Part shown: positions 1 to 7,996 of the stretch, one piece after another
How the letters are laid out: each line of letters starts with the position of its first letter
Position numbering within the stretch: the stretch's first letter is position 1
From: Streptomyces griseocarneus
Lineage (GTDB): Bacteria; Actinomycetota; Actinomycetes; Streptomycetales; Streptomycetaceae
DNA: 64,000 nt
Direction: 5' to 3'
Assembly (NCBI GenBank): GCA_003674045.1
Contig: PENC01000034.1
Coordinates: 1-64,000 of the forward strand
Notes under the pieces: generated by a model
What the model was told of the DNA's origin: nothing
What the model saw: only the letters and a program-made list of their open reading frames with translations
Databases searched by the model: none
Made by a program: the position numbers and the translations under genes

Positions 1-343
1 TGTAGACCATGGACAGGTCGTCACGGTTGCGGATGGGGTGCTTGGACGCCATCTCGATCTTGCCGCCCAGGTGCATCAGGAACGTACGGTCCGACACCTT
101 CCCGACCGCCACCCCCTCGATACCCCGGAGCTTCTCGACGATCTCGTCGGCGTGGGCGGTCGAGGTCGCGGCGACGGTGACGTCGATCCGCAGCTTCTCG
201 TGGCCCGAGGCCGTCACGTCCAGGCCGGTCACCGAACCACCGGAGGACTCCACGGCCGTGGTGAGCTGGCTGACCGCGGTCCCGCTCGCGGGGACCTCCA
301 GCCGGACCGTCATCGAGTACGAGACGCTAGGCGCCGTTGCCAT
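1..343 (-). CDS. NAD-dependent malic enzyme, N-terminal part (ACT domain), truncated by window edge
   Basis: The reading frame opens at ATG 343 behind a clear GAGGAAAG ribosome site and runs off the left edge, so only about 114 N-terminal residues are visible. They form an ACT-type regulatory domain (about residues 8-80) followed by the motif MHLGGKIEMASKHPI. This is the entry to the malic-enzyme fold in the actinobacterial ACT-containing malate oxidoreductases. The full enzyme converts malate to pyruvate and CO2 with NAD. The ACT domain suggests allosteric control by a small ligand. The family call rests on the N-terminus and on the neighbouring helD/sigU order that I recall from S. coelicolor. 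The catalytic residues lie outside the window. Confidence 0.8.
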   Translation of the reverse strand, partial: MATAPSVSYSMTVRLEVPASGTAVSQLTTAVESSGGSVTGLDVTASGHEKLRIDVTVAATSTAHADEIVEKLRGIEGVAVGKVSDRTFLMHLGGKIEMASKHPIRNRDDLSMVY

Positions 344-438
344 GGCCGCTTTCCTCTGCTTTCCCTGTTTTCGCTTGGTACGCGCCACGAGGGCGGGAAA
401 CGATCGTCCCACCTACCGATGAGTACGCGGTAACCGGC

Positions 439-472
439 CCCGGATACCGGAAGCTTCCTTCCGGCATCCGGG
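439..472. other. Imperfect hairpin upstream of malic enzyme
   Basis: Arms CCCGGAT-a-CCGGAA and TTCCGG-c-ATCCGGG pair around a 6-base loop, about 96 bases before the malic enzyme start. There is no T-tract, so it may be a leader structure or operator rather than a terminator. Confidence 0.4.
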
Positions 473-503
473 ATGGGGCGGGGCGCTGGCCTGCGGAAAC
501 GAC

Positions 504-535
504 GACGGGCGCCCCTCGTGTGAGGGGCGCCCGTC
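504..535 (-). terminator. Intrinsic-type hairpin between helD and malic enzyme
   Basis: A perfect 14 bp stem (GACGGGCGCCCCTC and its complement) closes a 4-base loop. It lies about 270 bases downstream of the helD stop and before the malic enzyme leader, and would insulate the two genes. As usual in Streptomyces the T-run is weak (GTCGTTTCC on the minus strand). Confidence 0.75.
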
Positions 536-710
536 GGTCACGGCTTATGTGACACCGACCCGCCATGCTCGCCTCGCGGCAAGTGGTCGCTCGCAGCGAC
601 AAAGGTTGGGCCCGGGGGCTTGGATCGAGCCGGTGCCGTGTTCCAGGCTAACAAATGCTCCCCGGAAGTCACGGCTGAACTCCGGGGCTGCGTCTTGGGC
701 TCCGCCCGCC

Positions 711-793
711 GGGTTGCCTCTTGCGCTCGGCGCGCGGCTGCGGGCCCGTTCTGGCTGGTCGCGCAGTTCCCCGCGCCCCTAAAGGGGCGCGCC
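711..793 (+). repeat. Dispersed intergenic core repeat, copy A
   Basis: Contains CTTGCGCTCGGCGCGCGG, then TGGTCGCGCAGTTCCCCGCG, then the hairpin GCGCCCCT-AA-AGGGGCGC. It ends 12 bases from the helD stop codon. The same module recurs at 4623-4702, 15111-15190, 17250-17321, 26921-27002 and 53979-54060. Confidence 0.85.
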
Positions 794-804
794 CCGCCCG
801 GTGG

Positions 805-3186
805 TCAGTCCCGGAGGAGGTCCGGCACCCCCGCCGCGTCCGGGTCGTCGCGCTCGCCCGACAGGACCGTCAGCCGCTGCGTCGCCCGCGTCAGGGCCAC
901 GTACAGGACGCGCAGCCCCGCGGGGGACTCGTCGGCGATCTCGGCGGGGGTGACGACGACCGTGGCGTCGTACTCGAGGCCCTTGGCCTCGAGGCTGCCG
1001 AGGACGACGACGCGGTCGCCGAGGCCCGCGAGCCAGTCGCGGGCCTCCGCGCGGCGGGCCATCGGGACGACGACGCCGATCGTGCCGTCGACGTCGCCGA
1101 GCAGGTGCAGCGTCTCCGCGCGGACGGACGCCGCCAGGTCGTCACCGGTCACGGCGAACCGCGGTACGACGCCCGTGGAGCGGACGGCGGAGGGGGACCG
1201 CATGCCCGGCATGGCCAGGGCCAGGACCTTTGCCGCGAGTTCGGCGATCTCCGCGGGGTTGCGGTAGTTCACGGTGAGCTCGAAGCGGCGGCGGGGGCGG
1301 TTGCCGAGTGCCTCGTCACGGGCGGCGGCGGCCTCGTCCGGGTCGGACCAGGAGGACTGCGCGGGGTCGCCGACGATCGTCCAGGTGGCGGTGCGGCCCC
1401 TGCGGCCCACCATCCGCCACTGCATGGGCGTCAGGTCCTGCGCCTCGTCGACAATCACGTGGGCGTAGTCCCGGCGCTCCTGCGCCAGCCGCTCCGCGCG
1501 CTCGCGGCGGCTCTCGGAGCGCTGGGGCATCAGCTCCTCCAGGCCCGTGAGCGCGTCGAGCGGGTCGGCCTCGCGCGGCTGCTTGGGCCGGGCGGGTACA
1601 CCGAGCAGCGTCTCCAGTTCGTCCAGGAGGGCCACGTCGTGCACGGAGAGCGGACCGCGGCCGCGGGCGTCCAGCCGCCTCAGCGAGCGGGCCAGGCGGC
1701 GGATCTCGCGCTGGTCGAGGTCGCGGCGGGCCCAGCGGGCGAGCCGCCGCTCGTCGGCCATCAGGGCCAGCACCCCGCGCGGGGTGAGCTCGGGCCACCA
1801 TGCGGCGAGGAAGCCGATGAAGGCGTCCTCGGTGGTGATGTCCTCGTCGAACGCCCTGCGGGCCTCGGCGGCGAGCTCCGGGTCGGTGTAGCGGCGCGGG
1901 CCGCCCGCCCTGGACCACAGGGCGTCGAGGATCAGCCTGCGGGCGCGCGGGCGCAGCAGGTTGATGGGCGCGGTGCCGCCGAGCGCGGTGTTGCGGATGC
2001 GCTTGAGCTCGTCGGCGCCCAGCTCCAGCCGGGCGCCGAAGGCGACGACGCGCAGCCGGTCCGGGGTGCCCGGAGCGGCCGCCGCGTCGAACGCGAGCTG
2101 CCCGTCCGCGGGCGCCTTGGGCGCGGGCGACGCCTCCAGGGCGCCGCGCACCGCCTTGCGGAGCACCTTGAGCATGCGGGTGGAGCCCTTGATCCGGGCG
2201 ACCGCGGGCTCGTCGTAGGTGTCCGCCTCGGCGCCGTCCACCAGGGAGCCGACCGCGCGGATCGCGACCTGCCCCTCCTCGCCCAGCGAGGGCAGCACGC
2301 CCTCGGTGTAGGCGACGAGCAGCGGGGTCGGCGAGACGCAGAGGATGCCGCCCGCGTAACGGCGCCGGTCCTGGTAGAGGAGGTACGCGGCGCGGTGCAG
2401 GGCGACGGCGGTCTTGCCGGTGCCCGGGCCGCCCTCGACCTCGGTCACGGAGGCTGCGGGGGCGCGGATGACAAGGTCCTGCTCCGCCTGGATGGAGGAG
2501 ACGATGTCGCGCATGGTGTGGCTGCGGGCCTGCCCGAGCGCGGCCATCAGGGCGCCGTCGCCGACGACGGGCAGCGCGCTGCCGCGCAGGGTGGCGGTCA
2601 GCTCGGGGCGCAGCAGGTCGTCCTCGACACCGAGGACCCTGCGGCCCTTGGAGCGGATGACGCGGCGGCGTACGACACGGCCGGGCGCCACGGGAGTGGC
2701 GCGGTAGAACGGCGCGGCCGCGGGGGCGCGCCAGTCGATGACGAGCGGGGAGTAGTCCGCGTCCAGGACGCCGAGGCGGCCGATGTGCAGCGTCTCCGCG
2801 ATCTCCGCCCGGTCGTCCCGTACGGCGTCGTCGGCGGGTTCGACGGAGGTGTAGGCGCCGTCGGGGCCCTTCTTGCCGTCCTTGCCGAGGAGCAGGTCGA
2901 TGCGGCCGAAGAGGAAGTCCTCGAACTCGCTGTTGAGCCGGTTGAGGTGCACGCCGGCGCGGAAGACCTGGGCGTCCCGCTCGGCGAGCGCGCCGGGGGT
3001 GCCGACCTGGCCCCGTTTGGCGGCGTCGTCCATGAGGAACTCGGCCTCGTGGATCTTCTCCTCCAGGCGTCGGTACACCCGGTCGAGATGCTCTTGTTCG
3101 GTCCGGATCTCACGGTCGCGGACCCCGTCGGGTCCCGTCCCCGGTCCCGTCGCCACCTGCGTGTCCGTGGCGTTCTGCGCGGCCAC
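805..3186 (-). CDS. helD: HelD-type UvrD-like helicase / RNA polymerase recycling motor
   Basis: The 793-residue protein belongs to the UvrD/HelD superfamily. It has an N-terminal coiled-coil region (about residues 25-110), Walker A GGPGTGKT near residue 250, Walker B VIVDEAQD near 577, the motif VGDPAQSSW, and the C-terminal motif YVALTRATQRL near 765. In the family, HelD binds RNA polymerase, inserts the coiled coil into the secondary channel and uses ATP to strip stalled polymerase from DNA. The GTG start at 3186 is supported by AGAAGGGGG just upstream. The gene is monocistronic in appearance: the sigU-rsuA pair lies upstream behind a hairpin, and repeat A plus a terminator lie downstream. 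I looked for a rifampicin-associated element upstream and saw none, so the rifampicin-resistance (HelR) role is not supported. Confidence 0.9.
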   Translation of the reverse strand: MAAQNATDTQVATGPGTGPDGVRDREIRTEQEHLDRVYRRLEEKIHEAEFLMDDAAKRGQVGTPGALAERDAQVFRAGVHLNRLNSEFEDFLFGRIDLLLGKDGKKGPDGAYTSVEPADDAVRDDRAEIAETLHIGRLGVLDADYSPLVIDWRAPAAAPFYRATPVAPGRVVRRRVIRSKGRRVLGVEDDLLRPELTATLRGSALPVVGDGALMAALGQARSHTMRDIVSSIQAEQDLVIRAPAASVTEVEGGPGTGKTAVALHRAAYLLYQDRRRYAGGILCVSPTPLLVAYTEGVLPSLGEEGQVAIRAVGSLVDGAEADTYDEPAVARIKGSTRMLKVLRKAVRGALEASPAPKAPADGQLAFDAAAAPGTPDRLRVVAFGARLELGADELKRIRNTALGGTAPINLLRPRARRLILDALWSRAGGPRRYTDPELAAEARRAFDEDITTEDAFIGFLAAWWPELTPRGVLALMADERRLARWARRDLDQREIRRLARSLRRLDARGRGPLSVHDVALLDELETLLGVPARPKQPREADPLDALTGLEELMPQRSESRRERAERLAQERRDYAHVIVDEAQDLTPMQWRMVGRRGRTATWTIVGDPAQSSWSDPDEAAAARDEALGNRPRRRFELTVNYRNPAEIAELAAKVLALAMPGMRSPSAVRSTGVVPRFAVTGDDLAASVRAETLHLLGDVDGTIGVVVPMARRAEARDWLAGLGDRVVVLGSLEAKGLEYDATVVVTPAEIADESPAGLRVLYVALTRATQRLTVLSGERDDPDAAGVPDLLRD

Positions 3187-3235
3187 CCAAGCCCCCTTCT
3201 GCTGTGCCTAGGGCAGCGGACAACCGTACGCGAAC

Positions 3236-3256
3236 ACAGGTGCTGAGCGCACCTGT
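3236..3256 (-). terminator. Hairpin downstream of rsuA
   Basis: An 8 bp stem ACAGGTGC/GCACCTGT with a 5-base loop, located between the rsuA stop and the helD start. The T-tract is poor, so termination is plausible but not certain. Confidence 0.45.
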
Positions 3257-3284
3257 CAGGACATCGGCTGAATGGCCTGTTTGG

Positions 3285-4016
3285 TCACACCTTGACGCTG
3301 GCGAGGAGCTTTCCGTCGAGCGTCCGGACCTCGAAGTGGTCGATGTCGCTCCGCGGGAAGGCGGCGCCGCCATGGGTGTAGAGCGGTTCCTTGCTCCATT
3401 TACCACCCTTGCCGCCTTCGTCCAGGCCGTAGCCCGCGGCCGGTACGGCCCAGGTCGTCACGGTCTGCCGCTGCCCGTTCCTGCCGACGGCCACGAGGTC
3501 GCAGGTCAACGGGCCCTTGACGTGGGCGAGCCGGAGGGCGACGTGGGTACCCCAAGGCTTGTCCTCCAGCGAGACGGTGACGTCGGCCTTGGTCGCGGGG
3601 TCGACCGCGCCGTACTTCTCGCCCTCCTCGTACATCTGCTTGGCCGCGCTCGCGGAGCTGTGGTCCGGCTCGTGGTGCGCTGTGAGGGCGGCGCCGACGA
3701 GCGGCCCGGCGACGACCAGCACGGCGGCCGCAGCGGCCAGGCACCATCTGCGGACACGCTGGGCGCGGCGCACGGCGGCGGCCCTGCCGAGAAGCCCCTC
3801 CAGGAGCCCGGGGCCCGGCCGGGCGGTGAGCGCGCCGGGATCGGGCGTGGCCTCCTTGAGGTCGGCCAGGAGCGGGGTGAGCCCGAGCAGGTCGTCGAGT
3901 TCCGCGGCGCACCCGGGGCAGTCGGCGAGGTGCTCCTCGAAGCGGGCGGCCTCCTCCCGGTCCAGGGCGCCGAGCGCGTAGGCGCCCACGTCCATGTGCG
4001 GTGCGGGGCGGTTCAT
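3285..4016 (-). CDS. rsuA: Zinc-binding anti-sigma factor, membrane anchored (RsuA-like)
   Basis: The 243-residue protein starts with a ZAS-type anti-sigma domain carrying the H-x3-C-x2-C signature as HLADCPGC (about residues 29-36). A single membrane segment follows at about 89-109, and then an extracytoplasmic domain of about 130 residues. That is the layout of ECF anti-sigma factors that hold their sigma at the membrane. Its ATG overlaps the stop of the upstream sigma gene (ATGA), which implies translational coupling and 1:1 synthesis. Synteny with malic enzyme and helD matches the S. coelicolor sigU-rsuA locus as I remember it. The extracytoplasmic half (DUF4349/anti-sigma-K-like appearance) would sense the signal. 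What that signal is cannot be read here. Confidence 0.88.
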   Translation of the reverse strand: MNRPAPHMDVGAYALGALDREEAARFEEHLADCPGCAAELDDLLGLTPLLADLKEATPDPGALTARPGPGLLEGLLGRAAAVRRAQRVRRWCLAAAAAVLVVAGPLVGAALTAHHEPDHSSASAAKQMYEEGEKYGAVDPATKADVTVSLEDKPWGTHVALRLAHVKGPLTCDLVAVGRNGQRQTVTTWAVPAAGYGLDEGGKGGKWSKEPLYTHGGAAFPRSDIDHFEVRTLDGKLLASVKV

Positions 4017-4552
4017 TCCGTCACCCCCCGTTCCTCGAGCGAGAGCCTCATGGAGCGCAGCGCGTAGAAGACCCGGGACCGCACGGTCCCGGCCGGCACG
4101 CCCAGCACTTCGGCGGCCTCGCTCACCGTACGTCCCTTGAAGTAGGTCTCGATCAGCGCCTCGCGGTGGGCCTCGGTCAGGTCGCCGAGGGCATCGGAGA
4201 TGGTCATCAGGCGCAGGGCCCGGTCGATCTCGTCGGCCGCCGGGACCAGGTCCAGGGGCGCCGGGTCGACCTCCCGGGGACGGGCCCGGCGGCTGCGGTG
4301 GTTGTCGATGACGATGCGCCGGGCGACGGTCACCAGCCAGGGCCGTACGGAACCGGGGGCACCGCGCAGGCGGTCGGCATTGCGCCAGGCGCGCAGCAGT
4401 GTCTCCTGGACGACGTCCTCCGCGCGTTGGCGGTCCCCCGCGACCAGACGCAGCACGAACGCGAGGAGCGGGCCCGCGTGCTCGTCGTAGAGCGCGCGCA
4501 TCAGCTCCTCGTCGGGACTGATCCTGTCGGCCACGGCGGCATCCTTGCGCAT
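4013..4552 (-). CDS. sigU: ECF RNA polymerase sigma factor (SigU-like)
   Basis: The protein of about 179 residues has sigma region 2 (with EDVVQETLLRAWRNADR, about residues 45-62) and region 4 (HREALIETYF ... GVPAGTVRSRV, about 127-165), and nothing else. This is the compact ECF architecture. I chose ATG 4552 (GGGGGA upstream). GTG 4534 has a slightly better AAGGA and would trim six residues. A longer open frame to 4729 is rejected because it runs through an intergenic repeat. The gene is directly coupled to its anti-sigma rsuA. A GAAC-N17-CGTATG motif about 37-63 bases upstream looks like an ECF promoter, so autoregulation is likely. Confidence 0.9.
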   Translation of the reverse strand: MRKDAAVADRISPDEELMRALYDEHAGPLLAFVLRLVAGDRQRAEDVVQETLLRAWRNADRLRGAPGSVRPWLVTVARRIVIDNHRSRRARPREVDPAPLDLVPAADEIDRALRLMTISDALGDLTEAHREALIETYFKGRTVSEAAEVLGVPAGTVRSRVFYALRSMRLSLEERGVTE

Positions 4553-4588
4553 GGCGTTCCCCCGGTCGATAGCGTCCCCTCCCCCTCG

Positions 4589-4615
4589 CATACGTGCGGT
4601 GGCGGGGGTGTGTTC
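4589..4615 (-). promoter_or_regulatory. Candidate ECF-type promoter of sigU-rsuA
   Basis: On the minus strand GAAC (4615-4612) is separated by 17 bases from CGTATG (4594-4589), the usual spacing of ECF -35/-10 elements. It would give a leader of about 30 bases before ATG 4552. The match is by eye only. Confidence 0.45.
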
Positions 4616-4622
4616 AGCAGTA

Positions 4623-4702
4623 GCGCCCCGCAAGGGGCGCGGGGAACTGCGCGACCGGCCACACACGACCGGCAGCCGCGCGCAGAGCGCAAGACGCACC
4701 CC
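4623..4702 (-). repeat. Dispersed intergenic core repeat, copy B
   Basis: Inverted relative to copy A: hairpin GCGCCCC-gca-AGGGGCGC, then GGGGAACTGCGCGACCGGCC, then GCGCAAGACGCACCCC. It sits between the 3' end of the CGNR gene and the sigU promoter. Confidence 0.85.
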
Positions 4703-4735
4703 AGTAGGCGCAGCAGTAGGCGCGGCCAAAAACGA

Positions 4736-5326
4736 CTAGCCGTGACGGCGCCGATGCCGCGCCACGCGCTCACGGTTGCCGCAGACCTCGCTGGAGCACC
4801 AGCGGCGCCGGTGCCCCCGCGACATGTCCAGGTAGACGAGGGAACACGTCTCCCCCTGGCACTGCCGCAGCTGGCCGCGCGTGGTGGGGTCCGTCAGGAG
4901 TTCGACCGCGTCGCGGCAGATCTGGCCCACGAGCGCCCCGCAGTCGAAAGGCGCGGCGACGGCGCGGACGAGGGTGCCGTCCTCGGTCCGCACGGCCCGC
5001 ACGGCGGGCGGCGCGGCGGCCGCGAGGGCGTTGACGCGCTCCAGGTCGGGCTCGGCGGCCCGGCCGTCGACCTCGGCGTGGACGACGCGGTGCAGCAGAT
5101 CGCGGGCCGCGCGGAAGCGCCCGAGCCAGCTCGCGTCGACGGAGCCGAGCGGGGTGCCCGGGGGCACGACCCCGGCGCCGAGGAGCCAGTCGCGCAGCCG
5201 CTCGGGGGTGTCGAGCCTCTCGACCGGCTCCTCGCTGAACCGGGCACCGACCGTGGCCACCAGGTCCAGGCAGGGCCGCCCGGCGTCGAATCGCAGACCG
5301 TGGGAGTAGGAGGCTGTCGCCGCCAT
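4736..5326 (-). CDS. CGNR zinc-finger / ABATE-domain transcriptional regulator
   Basis: The 196-residue protein has an N-terminal ABATE-like stress-response domain (about residues 5-140). Its C-terminal CGNR zinc finger (about 150-190) has CQGETC, then RRRWCSSEVCGNRERV. The four cysteines and the CGNR tetrapeptide are intact, so it should bind DNA. Start ATG 5326 is preceded by AAGGTGA. The upstream ATG/GTG extensions are arginine-rich and look non-coding. A 15 bp palindrome lies 31-45 bases upstream of the start and could be its own operator. The gene stands alone between copy B of the intergenic repeat and a LysR gene on the same strand. Targets are unknown. Confidence 0.85.
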   Translation of the reverse strand: MAATASYSHGLRFDAGRPCLDLVATVGARFSEEPVERLDTPERLRDWLLGAGVVPPGTPLGSVDASWLGRFRAARDLLHRVVHAEVDGRAAEPDLERVNALAAAAPPAVRAVRTEDGTLVRAVAAPFDCGALVGQICRDAVELLTDPTTRGQLRQCQGETCSLVYLDMSRGHRRRWCSSEVCGNRERVARHRRRHG

Positions 5327-5356
5327 GCGCCGGTCACCTTTTCCTTGTTCGCGCCC

Positions 5357-5371
5357 TGTACACGCCGTACA
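5357..5371 (-). promoter_or_regulatory. Palindrome upstream of the CGNR regulator
   Basis: TGTAC-ACGCC-GTACA is a perfect 5 bp inverted repeat with a 5-base centre, placed where an autoregulatory operator would be expected. Confidence 0.35.
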
Positions 5372-5483
5372 CGCCTGTGCGCCTCCACGCGCCTTCACGC
5401 GCGCCCCGTCCGCGGCGGAGCCGCCACCTCCAAGGGTGCCCCGTCGGGTGCGCGCCCGTAACCCCCGTATCCGCCGTGCGGCG

Positions 5484-6491
5484 TCATACGCGGGCGCGCG
5501 GCCGTACGCGCATCAGCGCTTCGTCGGCCTCGGGCAGCCAGCTGCCGGAGGGGCGGACGAGCCAGCCCTCGCGCGCGGCCAGCGCTGCGGCCGCCGCCCG
5601 CAGCGCGTCCAGGCCCGGGTGCCGCAGGCCGGGGCGCCAGACCAGGGAGACGGGCGACAGCGGCACCGGGTCGGTGAGCGGGCGCAACGCCATGCCGGGG
5701 ACGTCGAGGAAGTCGGCGCTCGCCAGCACGGACCAGCGCCGCCTGCGGACGACGCGGACGAACTCCTCGTCCCCGTCGAGTCCGGGGAAGGGCGCGGCCG
5801 CGGCGATCCCCCGGCCCGCGAAGAGCCGCTCCGCGAGGTCGGTCCACTCGGCGGTGTCCGGGTTGCCCGCGGCGACGTAGAGGGTCTCGCCCGCGAGCCC
5901 GGCGAGCGGCACGGCGGGGCGACGGGCCAGCCGGTGGTCGTCGGGCAGCAGGACGGCCATCGGCTCGTACCGCACGGGCTGGGGGCACCTCCCGGACGAA
6001 GTCTGGGGGAGCGCGAGCCGCGCCCGGACGGCCGGGTCCAGACCGGCGAAGCGGCCGAACGCGACGTCGAGCCGCCCGGCGAGCAGCTCGGCGGCGGCGC
6101 CGGTGAGCCCGCCGTGGAAACGCGCCACGAGCTCGCACTCGGGCGCCGCTTCCCGAGCGGTGGTCAGGACGCGGTGGGCGGTGCCGGTGGTGGCGCCGAC
6201 GGCGACGAGCAGGGGACGCTCGGCGCGGGCGCAGGCCGCGGCGAGTTCGTCGTGCGCGGCAAGGACGCGCCGCGCGTACGGCAACAGGCGGGCGCCCTCC
6301 GCAGTGAGCGCGACCTGCCGGGTCGAGCGGGTGAACAGCTCGGCGCCCAGCTGCCGTTCGAGCCGCCGTATGTCCCGGCTGAGCGCCTGCTGCGCCAGGT
6401 GGAGCCGGGCCGCGGCGCGGGTGAAGTGCAGCTCGTCCGCGACGGCGGCGAAGGCGCGGAGGAGCCGGGGATCGGTGTCTGCTGATGCCAT
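5484..6491 (-). CDS. LysR-family transcriptional regulator
   Basis: The 335-residue protein has the standard LTTR layout. The N-terminal winged helix-turn-helix (about residues 7-66) contains FTRAAARLHLAQQALSRDI and RLERQLGAELFTR. A periplasmic-binding-like effector domain covers about residues 90-300. It should bind DNA as a tetramer and respond to a small co-inducer that cannot be inferred here. ATG 6491 lacks a strong ribosome site. A 6-4-6 palindrome 13-28 bases upstream is a good candidate LTTR box. No intact divergent target gene is present, which is unusual for this family; only a short possible remnant faces it at 6577. Confidence 0.88.
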   Translation of the reverse strand: MASADTDPRLLRAFAAVADELHFTRAAARLHLAQQALSRDIRRLERQLGAELFTRSTRQVALTAEGARLLPYARRVLAAHDELAAACARAERPLLVAVGATTGTAHRVLTTAREAAPECELVARFHGGLTGAAAELLAGRLDVAFGRFAGLDPAVRARLALPQTSSGRCPQPVRYEPMAVLLPDDHRLARRPAVPLAGLAGETLYVAAGNPDTAEWTDLAERLFAGRGIAAAAPFPGLDGDEEFVRVVRRRRWSVLASADFLDVPGMALRPLTDPVPLSPVSLVWRPGLRHPGLDALRAAAAALAAREGWLVRPSGSWLPEADEALMRVRPRARV

Positions 6492-6503
6492 GCGCCGCAG
6501 TCA

Positions 6504-6519
6504 ACAACAGGAGTGTTGT
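6504..6519 (-). promoter_or_regulatory. Candidate LysR box
   Basis: ACAACA-GGAG-TGTTGT, a perfect 6 bp inverted repeat with a T-N11-A-like layout. On the minus strand it is overlapped by TTGACA. It lies just upstream of the lysR start. Confidence 0.4.
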
Positions 6520-6689
6520 CAATGGCGAGGAATCAGGTGTTGGACCGGCGCCCGCCCCGCCCGTGAGGCTTTCCGCATGCCGAATTCCCCTGTTCCCCGG
6601 CCGCTGTTCACCGTGGCGGGCGGGTTCCTCGTGGCCGCCCGCCCGTCGCCTTCGCCCGCCTCCCGGAAGCGGCGGCGTGGCGAAAAACG

Positions 6690-7868
6690 CTATGGGCGCC
6701 GGGACTTGGCCAGCGCCACTCCCGTCAGCGTCAGTATCCCCGCCGCGCCCGCGGCGACCGTCCCCACCACCAGCGGGGAGGCGGAGGCCGGGGAGGCCAC
6801 GGCGGACGACGCCTCCGTCACCAGGAGGCGGCTGACCTTCCGGACGCGGCCGTGGTGGCTGACGACCATGACGGGGTAGCTCCCCGCTCCGAGCCCCTTC
6901 CGGATGCGGGCGGGACCGTAGTAGCGGGGCGCGTCCCCGTCCCCGGCCTTGCTCTCGTCGCGGCGCAGCGGCACCGGGCACTCGAAGGCCGGGGAGGTGG
7001 CGACGATGCGGTCCTCCTCACCGGGATCGGGCGCGCCGTCGCGCCACAGGACGTTGACCGTACCGCCGACGGCGACCTTGTGGCGGGTGCGGGCGAGGGA
7101 GGGCCCGGAGGAGGCCGTCGTGTCGAAGAAGGCGGGGCCGTGGGCGCGGCCCAGATAGTCGCGGTCGCCGGGCCGGGCGGCCCGGACGGTCAGCGGCTTC
7201 TCGTCGAGGACGCGCCCGCCGGGCCCGGTGAGCGTCACCTTGTACGTGCCGTCCTTCACCGCGGCCGGCAGCGCGAGCCCGCCGGAGAACAGCCGGGGGT
7301 TGTTCCAGTCGGAGCCCTTCGGGTCGTGGGCGAGCCGCACGGGCGCGGGGAAGGCGGACGAGCGCGCCTCGAAGGCGGTGCCGGTCTCGCCGGGGAAGAG
7401 GTCGTCGTAGGCCATCCACAGCTGCTCGCCGGGGCGCATGACCTCGCCGGGCGACGTCACCGTGAACCGCGGCCGCCGCGCGGGCCCGACCTCCACCCGG
7501 TCCTCGGCGACGACGCGGCCGCCCGCGCGCACGGTGAGCGGATAACTGCCGGGCCGTACGGTCATGGCGATCGCGGGCCGGGCGTGATGGCCGCGCACGG
7601 GCTCCGGGGCCCGGTGCTCGTAGGGGGTGAGCCGGACGCGCTGCGGGAAGACGGGCGAGGAGACGGTGACCTCGCCCCGGCCGCGCACGCCCTGGACGTC
7701 TATGTCGACGAGCTCGCCGGGACGGTTGTCGAAGGCACCGTTGAGCAGCAGATGCACCCCGCCGCGCCCGTCCCGCCCGTCGTCGGCCGCCGCGGTGCCG
7801 ACGGCCCCCACGGCCGGCCAGAGCACTCCGGCGCCCACGACAGCGATCACCGCACGAGTCCAGTTCAC
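6690..7868 (-). CDS. Secreted, C-terminally membrane-anchored protein of unknown function
   Basis: Read from GTG 7868 (ribosome site GAGGGGGT), the protein has about 392 residues. It has an N-terminal signal peptide (about residues 1-25, ending near GTAAA), an extracytoplasmic body of beta-rich repeats with recurring V/L-T/R-V strands (for example SYPLTVRAGGRVVAEDRVEV), and one C-terminal membrane helix (about 362-384) ending in KSRRP. It has no LPXTG-type motif, so anchoring is by the helix. The body resembles tandem Ig-like sheets of the kind found in Streptomyces surface proteins. I do not recognise a named family. Longer open frame upstream is rejected because it runs through the tmRNA gene. 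Confidence 0.75.
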   Translation of the reverse strand: MNWTRAVIAVVGAGVLWPAVGAVGTAAADDGRDGRGGVHLLLNGAFDNRPGELVDIDVQGVRGRGEVTVSSPVFPQRVRLTPYEHRAPEPVRGHHARPAIAMTVRPGSYPLTVRAGGRVVAEDRVEVGPARRPRFTVTSPGEVMRPGEQLWMAYDDLFPGETGTAFEARSSAFPAPVRLAHDPKGSDWNNPRLFSGGLALPAAVKDGTYKVTLTGPGGRVLDEKPLTVRAARPGDRDYLGRAHGPAFFDTTASSGPSLARTRHKVAVGGTVNVLWRDGAPDPGEEDRIVATSPAFECPVPLRRDESKAGDGDAPRYYGPARIRKGLGAGSYPVMVVSHHGRVRKVSRLLVTEASSAVASPASASPLVVGTVAAGAAGILTLTGVALAKSRRP

Positions 7869-7943
7869 CGCGCACCCCCTCGTCGCACCCAGGAAGAGGG
7901 CCCGCCGGGCCGCGAGGTTGCACCCGGCCCGGACATGGCACGC

Positions 7944-7987
7944 AAAAGCCCCCGGCCTGACGCCTAAGGCGCAGGTCGGGGGCTTTT
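7944..7987 (-). terminator. Terminator of ssrA
   Basis: A long stem (AAAAGCCCCCGACCTGCGCC against GGCGTCAGGCCGGGGGCTTTT) with a TTA loop, immediately after the tmRNA 3' end on the minus strand and ending in a T-run. It is a canonical intrinsic terminator. Confidence 0.9.
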
Positions 7988-7996
7988 CATGGGGAG

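Noticed and set aside
805..3186. Rifampicin-resistance HelR assignment for the HelD protein
   Set aside because: I could not see a rifampicin-associated element upstream and the locus matches the housekeeping helD position.
721..3246. 841-codon plus-strand frame opposite helD
   Set aside because: Antisense shadow of a clear helicase, with no ribosome site and no motifs.
4553..4729. N-terminal extension of sigU to 4729
   Set aside because: The extension is translated from the dispersed intergenic repeat B and the probable promoter region.
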